The notes under the pieces were generated by a model. It was not told the origin of the DNA, ran no database searches, and saw only the letters and a list, made by a program, of their open reading frames with translations. Shown here piece by piece: positions 47,410-60,236 of a stretch of DNA of 64,000 nucleotides. The position numbers and the translations under genes were made by a program. This stretch comes from Clitoria ternatea. Its lineage: Eukaryota > Streptophyta > Magnoliopsida > Fabales > Fabaceae. Where the stretch lies: the NCBI GenBank assembly GCA_037962975.1, contig CM075669.1, positions 116,948,501 to 117,012,500 on the forward strand. The letters run 5' to 3'. Positions within the stretch are counted from its first letter, which is position 1. The number at the start of each line of letters is the position of its first letter.

Positions 47410-49959
47410 GCATGATATTTTCTTAGAATTTTGTGAATTGATGATATTAATTGCTAAGTGTGTACAAGTATATTCTTGGTCCCTATAAATTGTTAGTGCT
47501 ATATGATAAATTTGAAAGAGTGGTTGTGTGTGTGTTTTGTAAGTTGTCCATGATATTTCACTTATATTTGTGCCCTGATCATGATGAACTTGAACATGTT
47601 AATATAAGTTTTTGGTGGGTTAAAATTAATTGATTTATGTGTAAGCTTAGGGTGTTGGTCATAAGTTATATGATGTGTACATAATTAATCCTTGGAATTT
47701 TTAGGCATGATTATGAATGAACTAAGCATGAGAATACAAATTCTGGGTATTTTGAAGTTTATTGATGTTGTGTAATTGGCTTTGAAGGTTGGTCGTGGAC
47801 CTTAGGTGTATGCATGATGATGTTTTAAAAATCTAAAGGTATTAAAAGTTGAGGTGTTAAAGAAAAAAGACAGTGTGGGTATGTTTATGTTATAGGTTAA
47901 TGATTTTTGCATTTAAGAAAATATAAAGGAATTGATTTTCAAAAATGGAAGAGTGATTCTGATTAAGTTAAGGAAAATTTTAAAGACTTTATATTTTAAA
48001 AGTGGGTGGAAAACATCACTTTTATAGATTTTCAGAATAACAACATGCCTAAGTGATTGTCTTTTAGAAATTTTAAAATTTGGCTTAAGAAAAGTTCCAT
48101 GGACTTGATTTTGAAATTGGTTTGGCTAAATTGAGAAAATATGGTCAACTTAATTGTTAGTGAAAAATATGGAGTCTTATGAACTTTGAGTTAAAACATG
48201 TGTAGGTGTTGTTTTCGTGGCAAAGCAAAATTTTATAATGCCTAAGTTATATTTAAACTATGAATTTTTGTGAAATTTTGGAATGAACAGAATCTGGAAA
48301 CTTTTCTTGAAAGGAAATAAAATATAAAATTCTCTTTTTATTAATCTTAAGATAAAATGTTTATTTTCTTGAAGGGTGGAAATTTTGGGTTATACGCATG
48401 TTAAAAATTTTAGTATTAAGCGAAAAACTTAAAATAAATATATTCTAAATTTTCAAAGTTTATTTTGTTCTAACATGAATTTTTAAGATGTAAGTGCTTG
48501 AATGATTGTGGTCTTATTAAAAATTTAGAGAGTATAAACTGGTCCTAGGAGAAATTGTGTTTGATGCATAAGTTGTATGTTTGTGATGAATATTTTGGGG
48601 CTTGGATGCATAACTATGGGTATGAGATTCAGTGAAATCTATGTGCTTTGACCTGGAATTGTTGTATGTTAACATGCTTGTGTATGTTCCATAACTTTTG
48701 AGTAAAGGCTTGACATTATGATGTTTGTATGTGACTACTAATTCTATTAATGGTTGGGTTATGAGACCATGAGTTCATGATGTGCATGCGTGTGAAATAC
48801 CTATTTTTGTGACTAAATATGATTATGAAAATAAAAAAAAATCATTGACTCGTAAAAAATTTAGAGCGTGAAGTATAATGAACTCTTACAAAATCAATTT
48901 TTTGGTTTTTGGGGAGGGGTATTGTGATTACTATTTTAAATTTATAAAAATTTATGGTTGACTTGGTTGGATTAAAAAAATGAAGTACTCAAGTTCTGCT
49001 TAGAAAAAAACCAATTAGGAATATATCTACTATTAATATTTCTATCATATATTTGATAGAAAAGATGAAATAATAAATTCAGAAAAGATAAAAGTTGTAG
49101 CAAAAAGACATGGTATTGTAGTATTTGTCCTGTATGTACAAATCAAAATCGGGTAGATCTTTAGTCAGAGTAGAAAAGAAACCTAAAAGAATTGAAGAAG
49201 TCCATTAAGAAACAAGAAAATTACATTGTGATTAGGGTTTGATCTCGATGAAAGCAATACATTAATGAGAAATTAGTTCAATAAATTAAGTACATTGTTT
49301 TTTTGTTAGAAATTTGAAAAAATCCATTATGAACATTGTGAAAAGGTAAAGAAGGTTGAAATAGACACATTGATTCCTTTTTGTTTATGATTTTTAGTGA
49401 AAATGATAATGTGAACTTAGAAAAAGATAAAAGTCTCGGTGGGATCCTTGAAAGAGAATCGGACGAGGTTAGTTGAGATGTGATTAATTATCCCATTCAT
49501 TGAATCTTGCGAATTGAATAAGAATGAACGAAATGAGCGCTAGATCGACATTGTCCTTAATTTCTGTTTATAGTGTTTTGGTAGTTTTCAGATATGAGTT
49601 CTGGATAATATAATCATATTTTCTATATTATGAGTATGGGAGTCAAAAGTTAGTGATCTTGTTTTGAGATTATATAATTAGAAGTTTTCTGTTATATCTA
49701 ATATAAATATTTTATTTAGGATATAGTATTTTCATACACTAGGTTTTGAAGAGTAAGGATATTATTTTCCAATATATATACACATTACGAATATGATTTC
49801 AGTACCTTAATAACTCTTGGGGAATTTATTTATGAGTTTGGATTATTGGTGATGAGCACTAGCTCTACAGATTAAGGACAATGGCCTATCTATATGGGGG
49901 ATCACACTTGGTGACTATGTGTGAAAAATAAATGATGAAAGTGTTGGCATTCATGCATC

Positions 49960-50330
49960 ATGGCATTGATTTGATTTTGGTGAGTTGGATTGGAAATCTA
50001 GAGCATATAGCGAGGGGTATGTTGGAAGGACGAATTATCCTAATACACATAATGGGATCTCGAGGGTATAACTGGGGGTGAACGCCTAGAGAGCCTAGAA
50101 GTGAGTCTGGCACTAGGTAGTTCGTTGGCCAACTAGGTATACCTTGACTTAGGCGAGTGTTACCATGGGCATGTAGAGCCAAGTTCCTATTGATGGAGAT
50201 CACATTTATGATATGATATGATATGATGGACTTGCATGTCCTTTTTACCCATAATTATGGTAGGACTTGGTGAGCTCTGGTCATTCTAGAATAGAAGCGT
50301 TATGCTCAGTATAAGACTGAGGTAGAACGA
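49960..50330 (+). repeat. Conserved Tekay-like LTR block, third copy
   Basis: In plus orientation it holds GAGCATATAGCGAGGGGTA, GGATCTCGAGGGTATAAC and CGAGTGTTACCATGG, then CATGTCCTTTTTACCC and GAGCTCTGGTCATTCTAGA. The order parallels the reverse complement of 35215-35560. An ATGAT repeat at 50208-50228 lies inside it. Confidence 0.5.
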
Positions 50331-51289
50331 CTCTAATGAATATGATATTGGAGGGGCCCTTATTCACATTAGATTATGATTATAATTGTGTATCTGGTTG
50401 ATGTTTGTACTTATGGTTGAGATTATGTATGATATACACTGTGTGTTGTGATAATTATAGTCAAGACTGGTTAGTATGTAATATAGTGTTAAGTATGAAT
50501 TATATAATGTTTATGTGTATGATTGAAACTTGCTTAGGAAGTATTGTAATGTTATGCATGAACTCTATGTCTAGCTGGAATTTATATCTGATATCGAGCA
50601 TGATAGTGTAGGCTTAGGTTATGATAAGATTTATTGATTTTGTGGACTATACAATGACTGTGACTATGATATATGCTATGATTACACTTGTAAGATAATA
50701 GTGTCATCTATGAATCAGGTAATGATTAAATGATGGATTGCAGTTATATGAGTCCTGATAGTATTAGTCATAGACATGGTCTGTACTGCATATGATTGTA
50801 AAATGCTAGATGTCAAGTAACACTTAGATCATGTATATATGTGGGGTAATATTTCCCTGACGTTGTGTGTATTCTCTGTGTGTTATGTTGATGATAATGT
50901 TTAGGGAGATGTCAGAAATAACAAACCTCCCGTTATTGAGGAGCAAGTAGGGATAGAAGATCTCACCTTTATAATTTTACAAAAACGGAACTCAGGAAGA
51001 AAAGGAAGAAAGATTTATGGTAAAGTGGACAACAGTAATGAGGTAGTGTCCTCGGTGGGACTATATTTTCTCTGTGTTTTGCTACTGCCTGCTTGCCCTG
51101 CCATTCAAAGTAATGTAAGTTGTTGTCATGATGATGTAATGTGTAATGTGTTGTTTCTTAATCCACCATTTTTTTATGTAAAAAACAAAAAAAAACTTCC
51201 ACACTTTTTAACAACTTGTAACCTTTTAGCTAAGTAAGATAGTCTAATGGAAGGGATTCATCCTAGTTAATTGGGGGTGCTACACCAAC

Positions 51290-51780
51290 CTTTTGTTGGA
51301 AGCGGCTATGGCATCTAATTTGGAGGTTAGGTCTTTTAAAGCTTTTGTGAACTCATTTTGTTTCATTTGGTTGCCCATAAAAGTCTTTAGTAGAGATTCC
51401 AATCTTGACTTTTGTGGTGAAAAAGGTCTTTGTGGAGGCCTATAATTTCCTTGATAGCTCCTTATTACATCCACTTGCTGTATTTTGTGCTCTTGATTCT
51501 ATGAAAGTCCTAGCTGATAATCATTAGCCATATGACTTGCATTTCCACATAACTCAGAAGCAACATTAGAAGCACCTACACAAAGTTTATTTAATTTAAC
51601 AGCCAATGCTTCTACCTTAGCAGTCAACAATGAAATGGCATCCACAGAATACGTACATGGCGTTTTTGGGAGTAAACTCCTTTCAGAGGACCATTGGTAG
51701 GAATTTTAGCCTACCTCCTCAATTAGATTATAACCTTCCTCCATGTTCTTGCTCATGAAGGTGCCACAAACTATGGTATC
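51290..51780 (-). pseudogene. gag: Athila-2 gag C-terminal part
   Basis: Readable on the minus strand from right to left: MEEGYNLIEEV, stop, then SYQWSSERSLLPK, SLLTAKVEALAVKLNKLCVG, ELCGNASHMANDYQ in the zinc-knuckle position, and VIRSYQGNYRPPQRP with LESLLKTFMGNQMKQNEF. This continues leftward into 43020 once the solo LTR is removed. At 51781 it is interrupted by another LTR. Confidence 0.82.
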
Positions 51781-53128
51781 TGTAAGACCCTATTTTCTGG
51801 ACTTGAATCCCGATGTAATCAACATAATTAAGTAATAAATATCATCGTATTCATATCATTTATTAATTTTATGTGGTCTTTTAGGTACTCAATTACCCAT
51901 CTCATCAACACCATACCACAATCTCAATCATCATCAATCATCCTCCTACTTTGGCCTATCTCCATGCTATATGCAAATGCTCTTATAGCTAATGCATACG
52001 CACAATGGGATAACAACAACAAATACGGATCCGACTGTGGGAATAAACACCAATTGCGGGTCAAGCATGATCACATACCATGCCCCTACTACAATAGTAA
52101 AATGTGTAAATATATATCATAATGCATGCATAATCACCATATTTTTACTGGTACTAAACCGCATCACCCATAATGCAACACCTGGCCATTTTCTCCATGA
52201 CTGCGGTGAACAACATAATTAATATATGGTGTTACGGGCCGGCAATATATCATATCATGGCGGCTGTGATCCAATGGACCACCGGGGACACCTTCTCATC
52301 AAGAGCCACCCCCACAAGGGTCGGCCACATGCAGCTCCCCATAGCTAAGCATGGGCGGCTTCGTGACTTACACACCGAGTCACAGGGGAAACAACAAATT
52401 GCTCGTGCACTGAGTCACCCTCCCACTGGGTCGGTTGAGGGAACTCCCCTTATGTTCCAACATCGACGGCTATGATATGCCATGGATGCAATGCAATGCA
52501 AACCAAATGCATTCTCACTCTATGCATCCTAAATGCCACTCATCAATCATCATCATCATAATCACCAACACCACGATACACACCTTAGTGGATTTTATCA
52601 TTGTTGATTTTAGCCATTGTTTTCAAGTTTTAAGTGTGGCATTTCATTTCAACATATTTCATACCATACTACAAGTCAATACTTGTAACAAATCACAATG
52701 GCATCACTATCATCAATAACATTCATCAACATCACCACATAATTACTTAGTACATTTTTATCTCATTAATCATTTCCATTGTTTCGTATATAGTGTGGCA
52801 TTCACAATAATTCACCAATATAATTTTAAACCACACATACAAGATCACACTTGTATCACACACAATGGTATTCAACAATCATTCGTAATATCAATCATCC
52901 TTTTCTCAAGGAAATGATTAACAACATCATCCATCATTATATATTATTCATATCATCTCCGATTCATCGAGTTACCACAAACACATTATCCAGCAAATGT
53001 CCCTTTATTAGTCTCATCATTATTTAAGGGTGTGTCACACAACCATAACAGTTACTCTTCATTATCAGTCATCATATCATGTCATTGATGGTGAACATTC
53101 ATGTTTTCATAAATGTTTCAATTAATAT

Positions 53129-56100
53129 TGTCGCGACCGGGATCGCGGCGGCACGAACGACCCTCAAAACGATTTTTGGTTCGAAAAGAAAAAAACAGGG
53201 AGTCGCCACTAATATTTTTTAGGATAAAATACCGGGAAAACCTTTCGTTAAAGCACTGGTTATAAAAAATGAAATTCCATGTTCGGGAGTCTAATTACAG
53301 GTGAGGAAGGTATTAGCACCTCACAACTGTCCGTTATAAAAATGGTTACCTCAATATGATAGCGCGTATTATAATTAGCCAAGAAATTATTTTAACTTCT
53401 TTATGAAAAGAAAACCTACAAAATGACAAAGTATACAAAAATAAACAGAAAAAAATAAACATGAATTTTTACATGAGATTAACAGGACATCTCGTCCAAA
53501 TTAAACTCACTCCACCCTTTTTAAGAAAAAGATATTATATATAAAAAAATAAGATTTACAGGACGTCTCGTCCAAATTAAACTTGCTCCACCTTTTTTAA
53601 GAAAAGAAAATAAAAATTACAATAATAATAATAATAATGATAATTATTACAACTTTTTACACTAATCCAAATAAAATGTGTGAAACAATCATTTTTATTA
53701 ATATTTATCAATCAATAGAAATTAATTGATAATTGAAGAGGAAGACAAAGTCACCGAATAACAATTAATTTAGCAGAAAATAAACAAGTACAAATATTAA
53801 AAATAAAGGGAAGAGTAGGACCGGTGTGTTGAGAAAGGAGCTGGACGGTGTGAGTTGAGAGGAGAGGGACTTAGTTTGAGGGGTGTACGGTGTGGTGAGG
53901 ATTTGAGGGGGCTGTTGGTATGGGTTTTAAGGAGAGGATGATGTGTTTGAGGGGGTGTACGGTGTGGTTTTTTAGAGGGGGCTGTTGGCTTGAGAGAAGG
54001 ACTGTATGGAGAGGTGGAGAGGGAGAGAAGGGGACGGTGTTGGTCTTTTGAGGGGGCTGTTAGCTTGAGGGTGTGTACGGTGAAAGGGAGGGAGAGAGAA
54101 AAGACAGTGTGATTTTGTGGGGGATGACAGTGAAGAGGAGAAGAGGGACAGTGTTTGTTGGAGAAGGAGAGAGGAGAGGGTATGAGAGGGGGACAGTGTT
54201 GTGGTGGGGCTGTATGGAAAAAGGATTGGAGGGGACGGTGTTTGGTGAGAAGGAGAGGGATAGCGTTGAGTGAGAGGGAATGGGACGGTGTTGGGTGAGG
54301 AGTGAGGATGGTTGGGTGAGGGAATGGGATGGTGTTGGGTGAGGAGTGAGGACGGTTGGGTGAGAGTGAGGACAGTTTGGGGTGAGGAGTGTTTTGGGAG
54401 AAGGGGGACGGAGTGAGGTGAGGAGAGGATGGACGGTGTGGGGCGAGTTGAGGGAGGTCGGGTTTTAGGGAGAGAGGACAACGTTGATAAGGAGTTGAAG
54501 GGTGAGGGACGGTGTTGGGAGTGAGGGGAGGACGGTGTGGGGATTTCTTGGAAGAAGGGGGGTTGGTATTTGAGAGGGAGGACAGTATTTCTTCTCTCTA
54601 AATGCTTCGGAGTTCTCTTTAATATGAAGGCTTCCCGCTTTTCTCTAAAAATGAATGCCCCTTTTTCTTCTCTTTGGATGCTGTATTTATAGAACATTTT
54701 AGGTGTGTGCTGATTGCTTGAACAACCTGGCTTCCAATGGGGAACAACAGCTGATGAATAACTTATTATTTTTCCTTTGTCTCGTTGCCAACCGCCCCAC
54801 GAGATTGACAAACCAACTTGGATGATGTGTTGGAAATAGCCTGGATCTTTGACAATCAGGGAGAATGGAGGCTGGTGGGAATTCTTTATCATTTTCTTCC
54901 TGTCTTGTTGTGAGCCCCCCCTTAATTCAAGGATCCACTTGGATAGTGGAAATCCATGTCAGCATGCGCAATTGGTGGAATCTGACTCGGATTTCACTTT
55001 CTCTCCAGAATCCGAGTGGAAAAGGTGCCTTTTATGCACAAGACCGAGTGGAAAAGGTGCCTTTTTTACACAAGATCGAGTAGAAAAGGTGCTGTTCGTA
55101 CAAAAACAGAGTGAAAGCTTTGCTCGGTGTTGCTTTGTTGGTCGGTGTAGTTGTTGTGAGGAGGGTCAGTATTGTGGTTATGAAGGGCTGGACGAGCAAA
55201 CAATTTGGTTGACACATTCAATCGGAACCGACTGAAGAGGAGGACTCGGAAATGGTTGAAGGATGGCTCGGAAATGGTTTAAGCATGGCTCAGAAATGGT
55301 TGAAGGACGACTCAGAAATGGTTTAAGTATGGCTCGAAAATGGTTTAAAAATGGCCCGGAAATGGGTGGAAAGTGGCTCGGGAATGGGTGGAAAGTGGCT
55401 CGGGAATGGGTGAAAAGTAGCTCAGAAATGGGTGGAAGGACTCACTCGGTGCTGACTGAAAAATGGCTCAATCGGTACTGACTGACGAGTGAGTGACTTG
55501 GTGCTGACTAAGAGTGACTCGGTACTGACTGAAGATACTTCACTTGGTACTGACTGAAGAGAGAGTGACTCGGTACTGACTGAAGAGGATTCACTCGGTG
55601 CTGACTGAAGAGGCTTCACTTGGTACTGACTGAAGAGAGAGTGACTTAGGATTCTTTCAATTGGAAGTATTTAGCTCAGATCTTGTTTCTGTTTGAAGCA
55701 TTCACTCGAAATTACTTCAATCTGAGGTGTTTTGCTCGGATCTTGTCTCTGCTTGAAACATTCACTCAGAATTTCTTCAAAAGTGACACTCAGAACTTCA
55801 CTGCTTGAAGGATTCACTCGGAATTATTTCATTCAGAAGTGATTTGTTTAAAAATTGATTCAATCGGTTCTTCAAAATGTTTTACCCAGATATATGCTTG
55901 GCCGACAGGTCAGAACCATTCTTTCTTTGACTTTAAATTGATTTAACCGTGGAGTAAGTTTCACTCGAAAACACATGACTGGGATTAAATTACTCGGAAA
56001 AAACCTTGGTCGGTTACATGGTTCAGGAATAATTCAATCAGACTTATTCATGAAGCTTGGTCTTCACTCAGAGTTGTTTCAACTGTGCATCAACTCACTC

Positions 56101-56947
56101 GGATGTGCTCACACGTCAATCAGACTCCTTTCCAATCGGATGTGCTCACACATCAAACTGACTCCTTCCCAATCAGACTCCTTTCCAATCAAACTCATTC
56201 AATAAGACTTCTTTCTAATTGGATATGCTCACACGTCCAACAGACTCCTTTCCAATCAGACTCATTCAATCAGACTCCTTTCCAATCGGATGTACTCACA
56301 CGTCAACCAATCCTCGGATATGCGTATTCAGGAGTCTCCAATCGGATGTGCTCACATATCAACTCACTCAGATGCATTTGCTCGGGAGTCTTCACTCAGA
56401 GTGGTTTCACTCGGAAACTTGAGAGAATCTGGCCGATAGAAGTTCTTCACAAGTCCGAGCCTTGCTTTGCTTGGAAATACAGCTTTCTTCTCTAACTCAC
56501 CTGGAACCGGCCCTCATTTCAATCAGAATTTCGATTGACAATCAACCTATCGGATTCATTCAGAGTCGGACTCTTTTCACTCGGAAATTTCCTTATTCTT
56601 TGCTTGAAATGCTATCTTTCCGAAACAAAAACACTCGGAGACTTCTTCATTTAACAAGTGTCCATTCAAGGCTTCCTCTGCTCGGACAATAGTCTTCGGG
56701 ATCTCACAACCAGTTGTTTCCACTCAGAGTGGCTGCAACCGAGAGTCTTCCACTCGGTAACGTCTCCACCTGAGACCCCCACTCAGAAATGATCGTTCTG
56801 AGTCCTATCACTCGGAAATGATCATTTCCGAGTCAGATTTTTTTTTTGAGAATTATTTTCACTTATGGATACTAATAGGAGCCTAAGATAGTGATGAAAA
56901 TTCCCCATTCTTGGTGAAAATTGACCGGACCGAAATAGGTGTTCACA
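53129..56947 (-). mobile_element. Tat/Ogre-type solo LTR B (3,819 bp), inverted relative to A
   Basis: Plus-strand ends are TGTCGCGACC and AGGTGTTCACA, with AATAT on both sides (53124-53128 and 56948-56952). It shares with solo LTR A both ends, the TATA box (minus strand, 54682-54691), a pyrimidine-rich leader and the CTCGGAA/TTCCGAG array. The same palindrome lies near the start of U3 at about 56809-56832. A 306-codon Ser/Pro-rich frame (53972-54892) is low-complexity leader sequence rather than a gene. Confidence 0.88.
55245..55440. repeat. 22-bp tandem array of CTCGGAAATGG units in solo LTR B
   Basis: CTCGG or a one-base variant starts at 55245, 55267, 55289, 55311, 55333, 55355, 55377, 55399 and 55421, exactly 22 bp apart each time. 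The second half of the unit varies. From 55518 to 55620 a related CTCGGTACTGACTGA unit repeats at 25-26 bp. Confidence 0.92.
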
Positions 56948-57370
56948 AATATCAAACACCCCTAGACACACCATCATCATATACCCCTAACATAATCTTT
57001 TACTTTTACATAATAAAAGGGTTTTGGATACTAATAAGCTCATGACAAATTACAGCATTAAGAAATGAGAGAAACTCATTTTTAGTCTCAAAAATAGGGG
57101 GACATGTCACAAATATCACCTATTAGTCCTAATTTGATAACCATAAAAAGTTGGGTTCGAAACCCTCTTAAACTTGAATTTTTCAACGCAGTGGGTTCAA
57201 CATTTTTCGCCTAATGAGAGTTAGATAACTCCAATTAAAGTGAGACCAATTCTCACACCTCCGTAATACAATTATCTACAACTTTCATGAAGAAGTTAGA
57301 GGCCAAAAATGTCATTAAGATGCCTAAACGGGCCAAAAACAGTAAAGGACGCTTATTGAGCAATCCTGTC

Positions 57371-57519
57371 GTAATCGATTACGATAATGGATTACAACTG
57401 AAACAGAATGCTTGTAATCGATTACACTCATCTCTGTAATTGATTACACCTGAAGCTAATCAATTACACCTAAAACAAAATTCCTATAATCGATTTCGCT
57501 CACCTTCGTAATTGATTAC
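57371..57519. repeat. 72-bp repeat of GTAATCGATTAC sites in a Tekay-like LTR
   Basis: Sites or close variants start at 57371, 57384, 57414, 57436, 57456, 57486 and 57508. Sites 57384/57414/57436 and 57456/57486/57508 form two 72-bp units, each with a pair 22 bp apart. Variants include GTAATTGATTAC and CTAATCAATTAC. The AATCGATT core is the one found in Sire-1. Confidence 0.85.
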
Positions 57520-58727
57520 GTCATACCAGAATGCAGAAATTGTGTAGAAAATGCATGATTTTGGGACTTCTAACCCCTCTAAATTTTTCATATCGACTCT
57601 GAATGCTACCAAATTTTGACCCCAACTAAATTACACCATTTGTGACGCATGGCCATTAGTCTCACTCAAAAATTCCTTAAGATGAGTGACTTATGCATAT
57701 AAATGTGTTTTACCCATTTTAAGTCATTTTAATGCAACTCAAGGGTCATTTCTCACTTAAATTGACCTATTCCAATTTCCACAAGTTTTAATTCATAAAT
57801 GAAAGCTATTGAAACCACCCTATATCATCAAAACCATATAAAACTCTATTTGACCCCTTCACTTCCATGATTATGCATTAAAATGCACTTTATGAACTAC
57901 AATATGACTCAAACCATTCATAGTTCATTTCATTATGAATCTTTCATTACAATGCATCAATTCCCATCAAAGGACCACTAAACATTCATCACCATCTCAT
58001 ATATATATAATTTCCAAAATTCAACAATTTGCCAAGCCTATCATTCATCACATCATTAATTCAACATTCAACATAATTATGGCAAGGTAATGCATGAGTT
58101 CATACATATACATATTTCAACAATTATTCACTCATGCAATTTGAAATGCAAACTCCTCTCCTACCTTGAGGGAAGACCCACAATTCAAATGCTCTAATCG
58201 TTTCACCACTTCGTCTGAATTATAATCTACACATCACATATATGCATACATACATTAAATTAATGAGCCATCACAAGGCATCATCATAATTTCAAGCAAT
58301 GTAAATATATCTTAAGGCTTAATGTCAAGTCCTAGACTTCTTAAACACCAATTCATATTCTTATATTAGGTTTCGAGAATTATTTTCCTAAAACCAAGAT
58401 TCTAAATCTAAAAGGGCTAACCATACCCAACAACAACAATATTTCTCTCATCATTACTTAAACTATCCATTTTCCATTCAAATTCATCATGAGCGTCTTA
58501 GCTCCTTTCAAACCATTATCCATCAACAATTCCATATGGCATACAAAATGGCCTAAGACCTCATCAAGTCACACTCTTATTTCACTAATCCCTCATAACA
58601 CAACATATATAGTCCCAAAGCTTAAGGTCAAGATCCTTTAAAATTCGATAACTATCATTTCCTACATTCTCATTGTTCAAGCTCCTCATAACAAGATAAT
58701 ACATAATCTCAGAGGATTAAATTCTTT

Positions 58728-60236
58728 TGGCAAGTGCACCAATTGTTAAATTTGTAATATATTTGATCATCCCATAGGGATTGAGGCAATTACCACAATC
58801 TTGGACTAGCACAAGTTGAACCAGAACAACACAAGGTAAAATTCATTCTGTTTATGCTTTTCTATTATTTTTATGTTTATGTAATTTTAGAAACAATATA
58901 AAAGGTGAAGTTTAATGTGATTAATGGAAGATAGGTTAAGATTGTTTCAACTTACAATTTCATCAAGAAACATGCAATTAAGGTTCAATCAAGCTTCAGA
59001 CTCAAGAGGACAATTCACAGATGGTTAATCCCTAATTCCTTAGGTGAATAACACTAATTCGTAAGCATTAAACCCTAATCCCTTAGGTGTTCAGTGACAG
59101 AGAAATATAATGTGAAATTGGGGATTGAACCCTAACTATTCACCTAATTACTACGCCTGAATTAGTTAGGAAGCTAGAAGTTACCTAGCCTCAACCATGA
59201 TTCCTCACTGGTGAGATTCTTTAATTAGGTCTGGATTTGTCAATCCAGCAATGTAGAGCCACTTCTCAGTTTGTTCTCCTCTTGCTTCAGAAGATAATTT
59301 CCTTAATACAGATTCAAGATTCCATTAGAATCTTTAGCAATCCCAACCCTAGGGGTTTAGTAACCCATGGAAGTGGTTTCAGAAAGTGGAACGTGGAAAG
59401 CCATTGAAGAGAGAGTTTAGAGAAGGAAAATGTTTAGAGAGAGATTGAAAATCAGAGAAATGAATTGTGTTATTCCTTCTACGCCTTTACAGAGTATTTA
59501 TAAATATATATAGCTACGGTAAAACTAACTAACTAACTCTAATTAAATACAAAGGAATCCGCTTAACAGTTAAACTAACGAAACTAATTAATTAATTACA
59601 GAGAAATAACTAATTATAATTTGTATACAAAAATAATCAATAACTCATAAATGCAGAACTTCACGTTGAAGGAGTATGGAATAATGGCAAACAGCTTCAC
59701 GCTCAAGCGCGATCCTATGCGCTTATACGTGATACTTTCTTTTGATGCATGTAGGATGTCTTCACGCTTAAGCATGACTTGTTGTGCTTGAGCGTCCCTT
59801 TGAATAGTCTTTACATGCACGCAGGGCAACTTCACGCTTAAGCATGGTACATAGGCAGTTGAGCGTGATTGAAGCTTTAATGCATGCTGTGACTTTCTTT
59901 TTTACGTGAATGCATGGTGGTTTCACGCTTGAGCATAGAGCTTTCTCGCTTGAGTGTGATGTCTTTAACTCACTGGATCTACGCGTATGTACGCTGGGAG
60001 GCCAACGTATGTATGTTGGATGTCCTACACCTGATCCTGCAAAATACAAACATATAAATGCCTAGCGTATGTACGCTAAGTTAATGGATCTCTCAATAAA
60101 CATATTTCCTTATATGCTTATCTTTTTAACCATTTTCTTGCATAATTTAAACACATTTGAATTAAATAATTAAAACAAGAAAGAATGACAATTTATTAAA
60201 TGGATTAAGTTAAATTAAAGGTGAATTTATTTATCA
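58728..60236 (-). repeat. Athila-3 3' LTR (1,509 bp)
   Basis: Plus-strand ends are TGGCAAGTGCACC and GAATTTATTTATCA; a G-rich PPT abuts the right end. The outer (left) end is set by analogy and may be off by a few bases. The TATA region (minus strand, 59493-59513) lies downstream of paired CACGCTTAAGC/TTGAGCG sites between 59701 and 59955. A second pair of CGTATGTACGC-like sites is at 59984 and 60006. Confidence 0.75.

Larger units (their letters stand above)
43021..51284 (+). mobile_element. Tekay-type solo LTR, holding a nested solo LTR
   Basis: Plus-strand ends are TGTAACATCCC and GGGGGTGCTACA, with CCAAC on both sides (43016-43020 and 51285-51289). The two sides are contiguous Athila-2 gag/protease sequence. 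Read on the minus strand, the last 90 bp match the plus-strand start of the Tekay-like LTR at 34502, which fixes plus orientation here. TATA box CTATATATATC is at 44139-44149. Without the nested element it is about 6.2 kb, similar to the LTR at 14249. Short frames near 44058-44880 have no recognisable product. Confidence 0.85.
51781..58727. mobile_element. Tekay-like LTR fragment, split by Tat-type solo LTR B
   Basis: It starts TGTAAGACCC directly after Athila-2 gag. It covers 51781-53128 and 56948-58727 and is cut by the Athila-3 LTR. 52227-52460 is unusually GC-rich (GGGCCGGC, CCACCGGGGACACC, AAGGGTCGGCC) and may correspond to the conserved LTR block. 57371-57519 carries the GTAATCGATTAC array. 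Orientation is not settled. No gene is recognised; the rest is AT-rich with many CATCAT words. Confidence 0.6.

Noticed and set aside
34502..51284. A single element bounded by inverted Tekay-like LTR ends at 34502 and 51284
   Set aside because: The right LTR has its own TG...CA ends and CCAAC duplication (43021-51284), with Athila-2 sequence on both sides, so the two LTRs are separate insertions.
53972..54892. 306-codon minus-strand open frame rich in Ser, Pro and His
   Set aside because: It lies in the repetitive pyrimidine-rich leader of solo LTR B (repeated GGACGGTGT/CACCGTCC words), starts upstream of the LTR TATA box and is not kept in solo LTR A.
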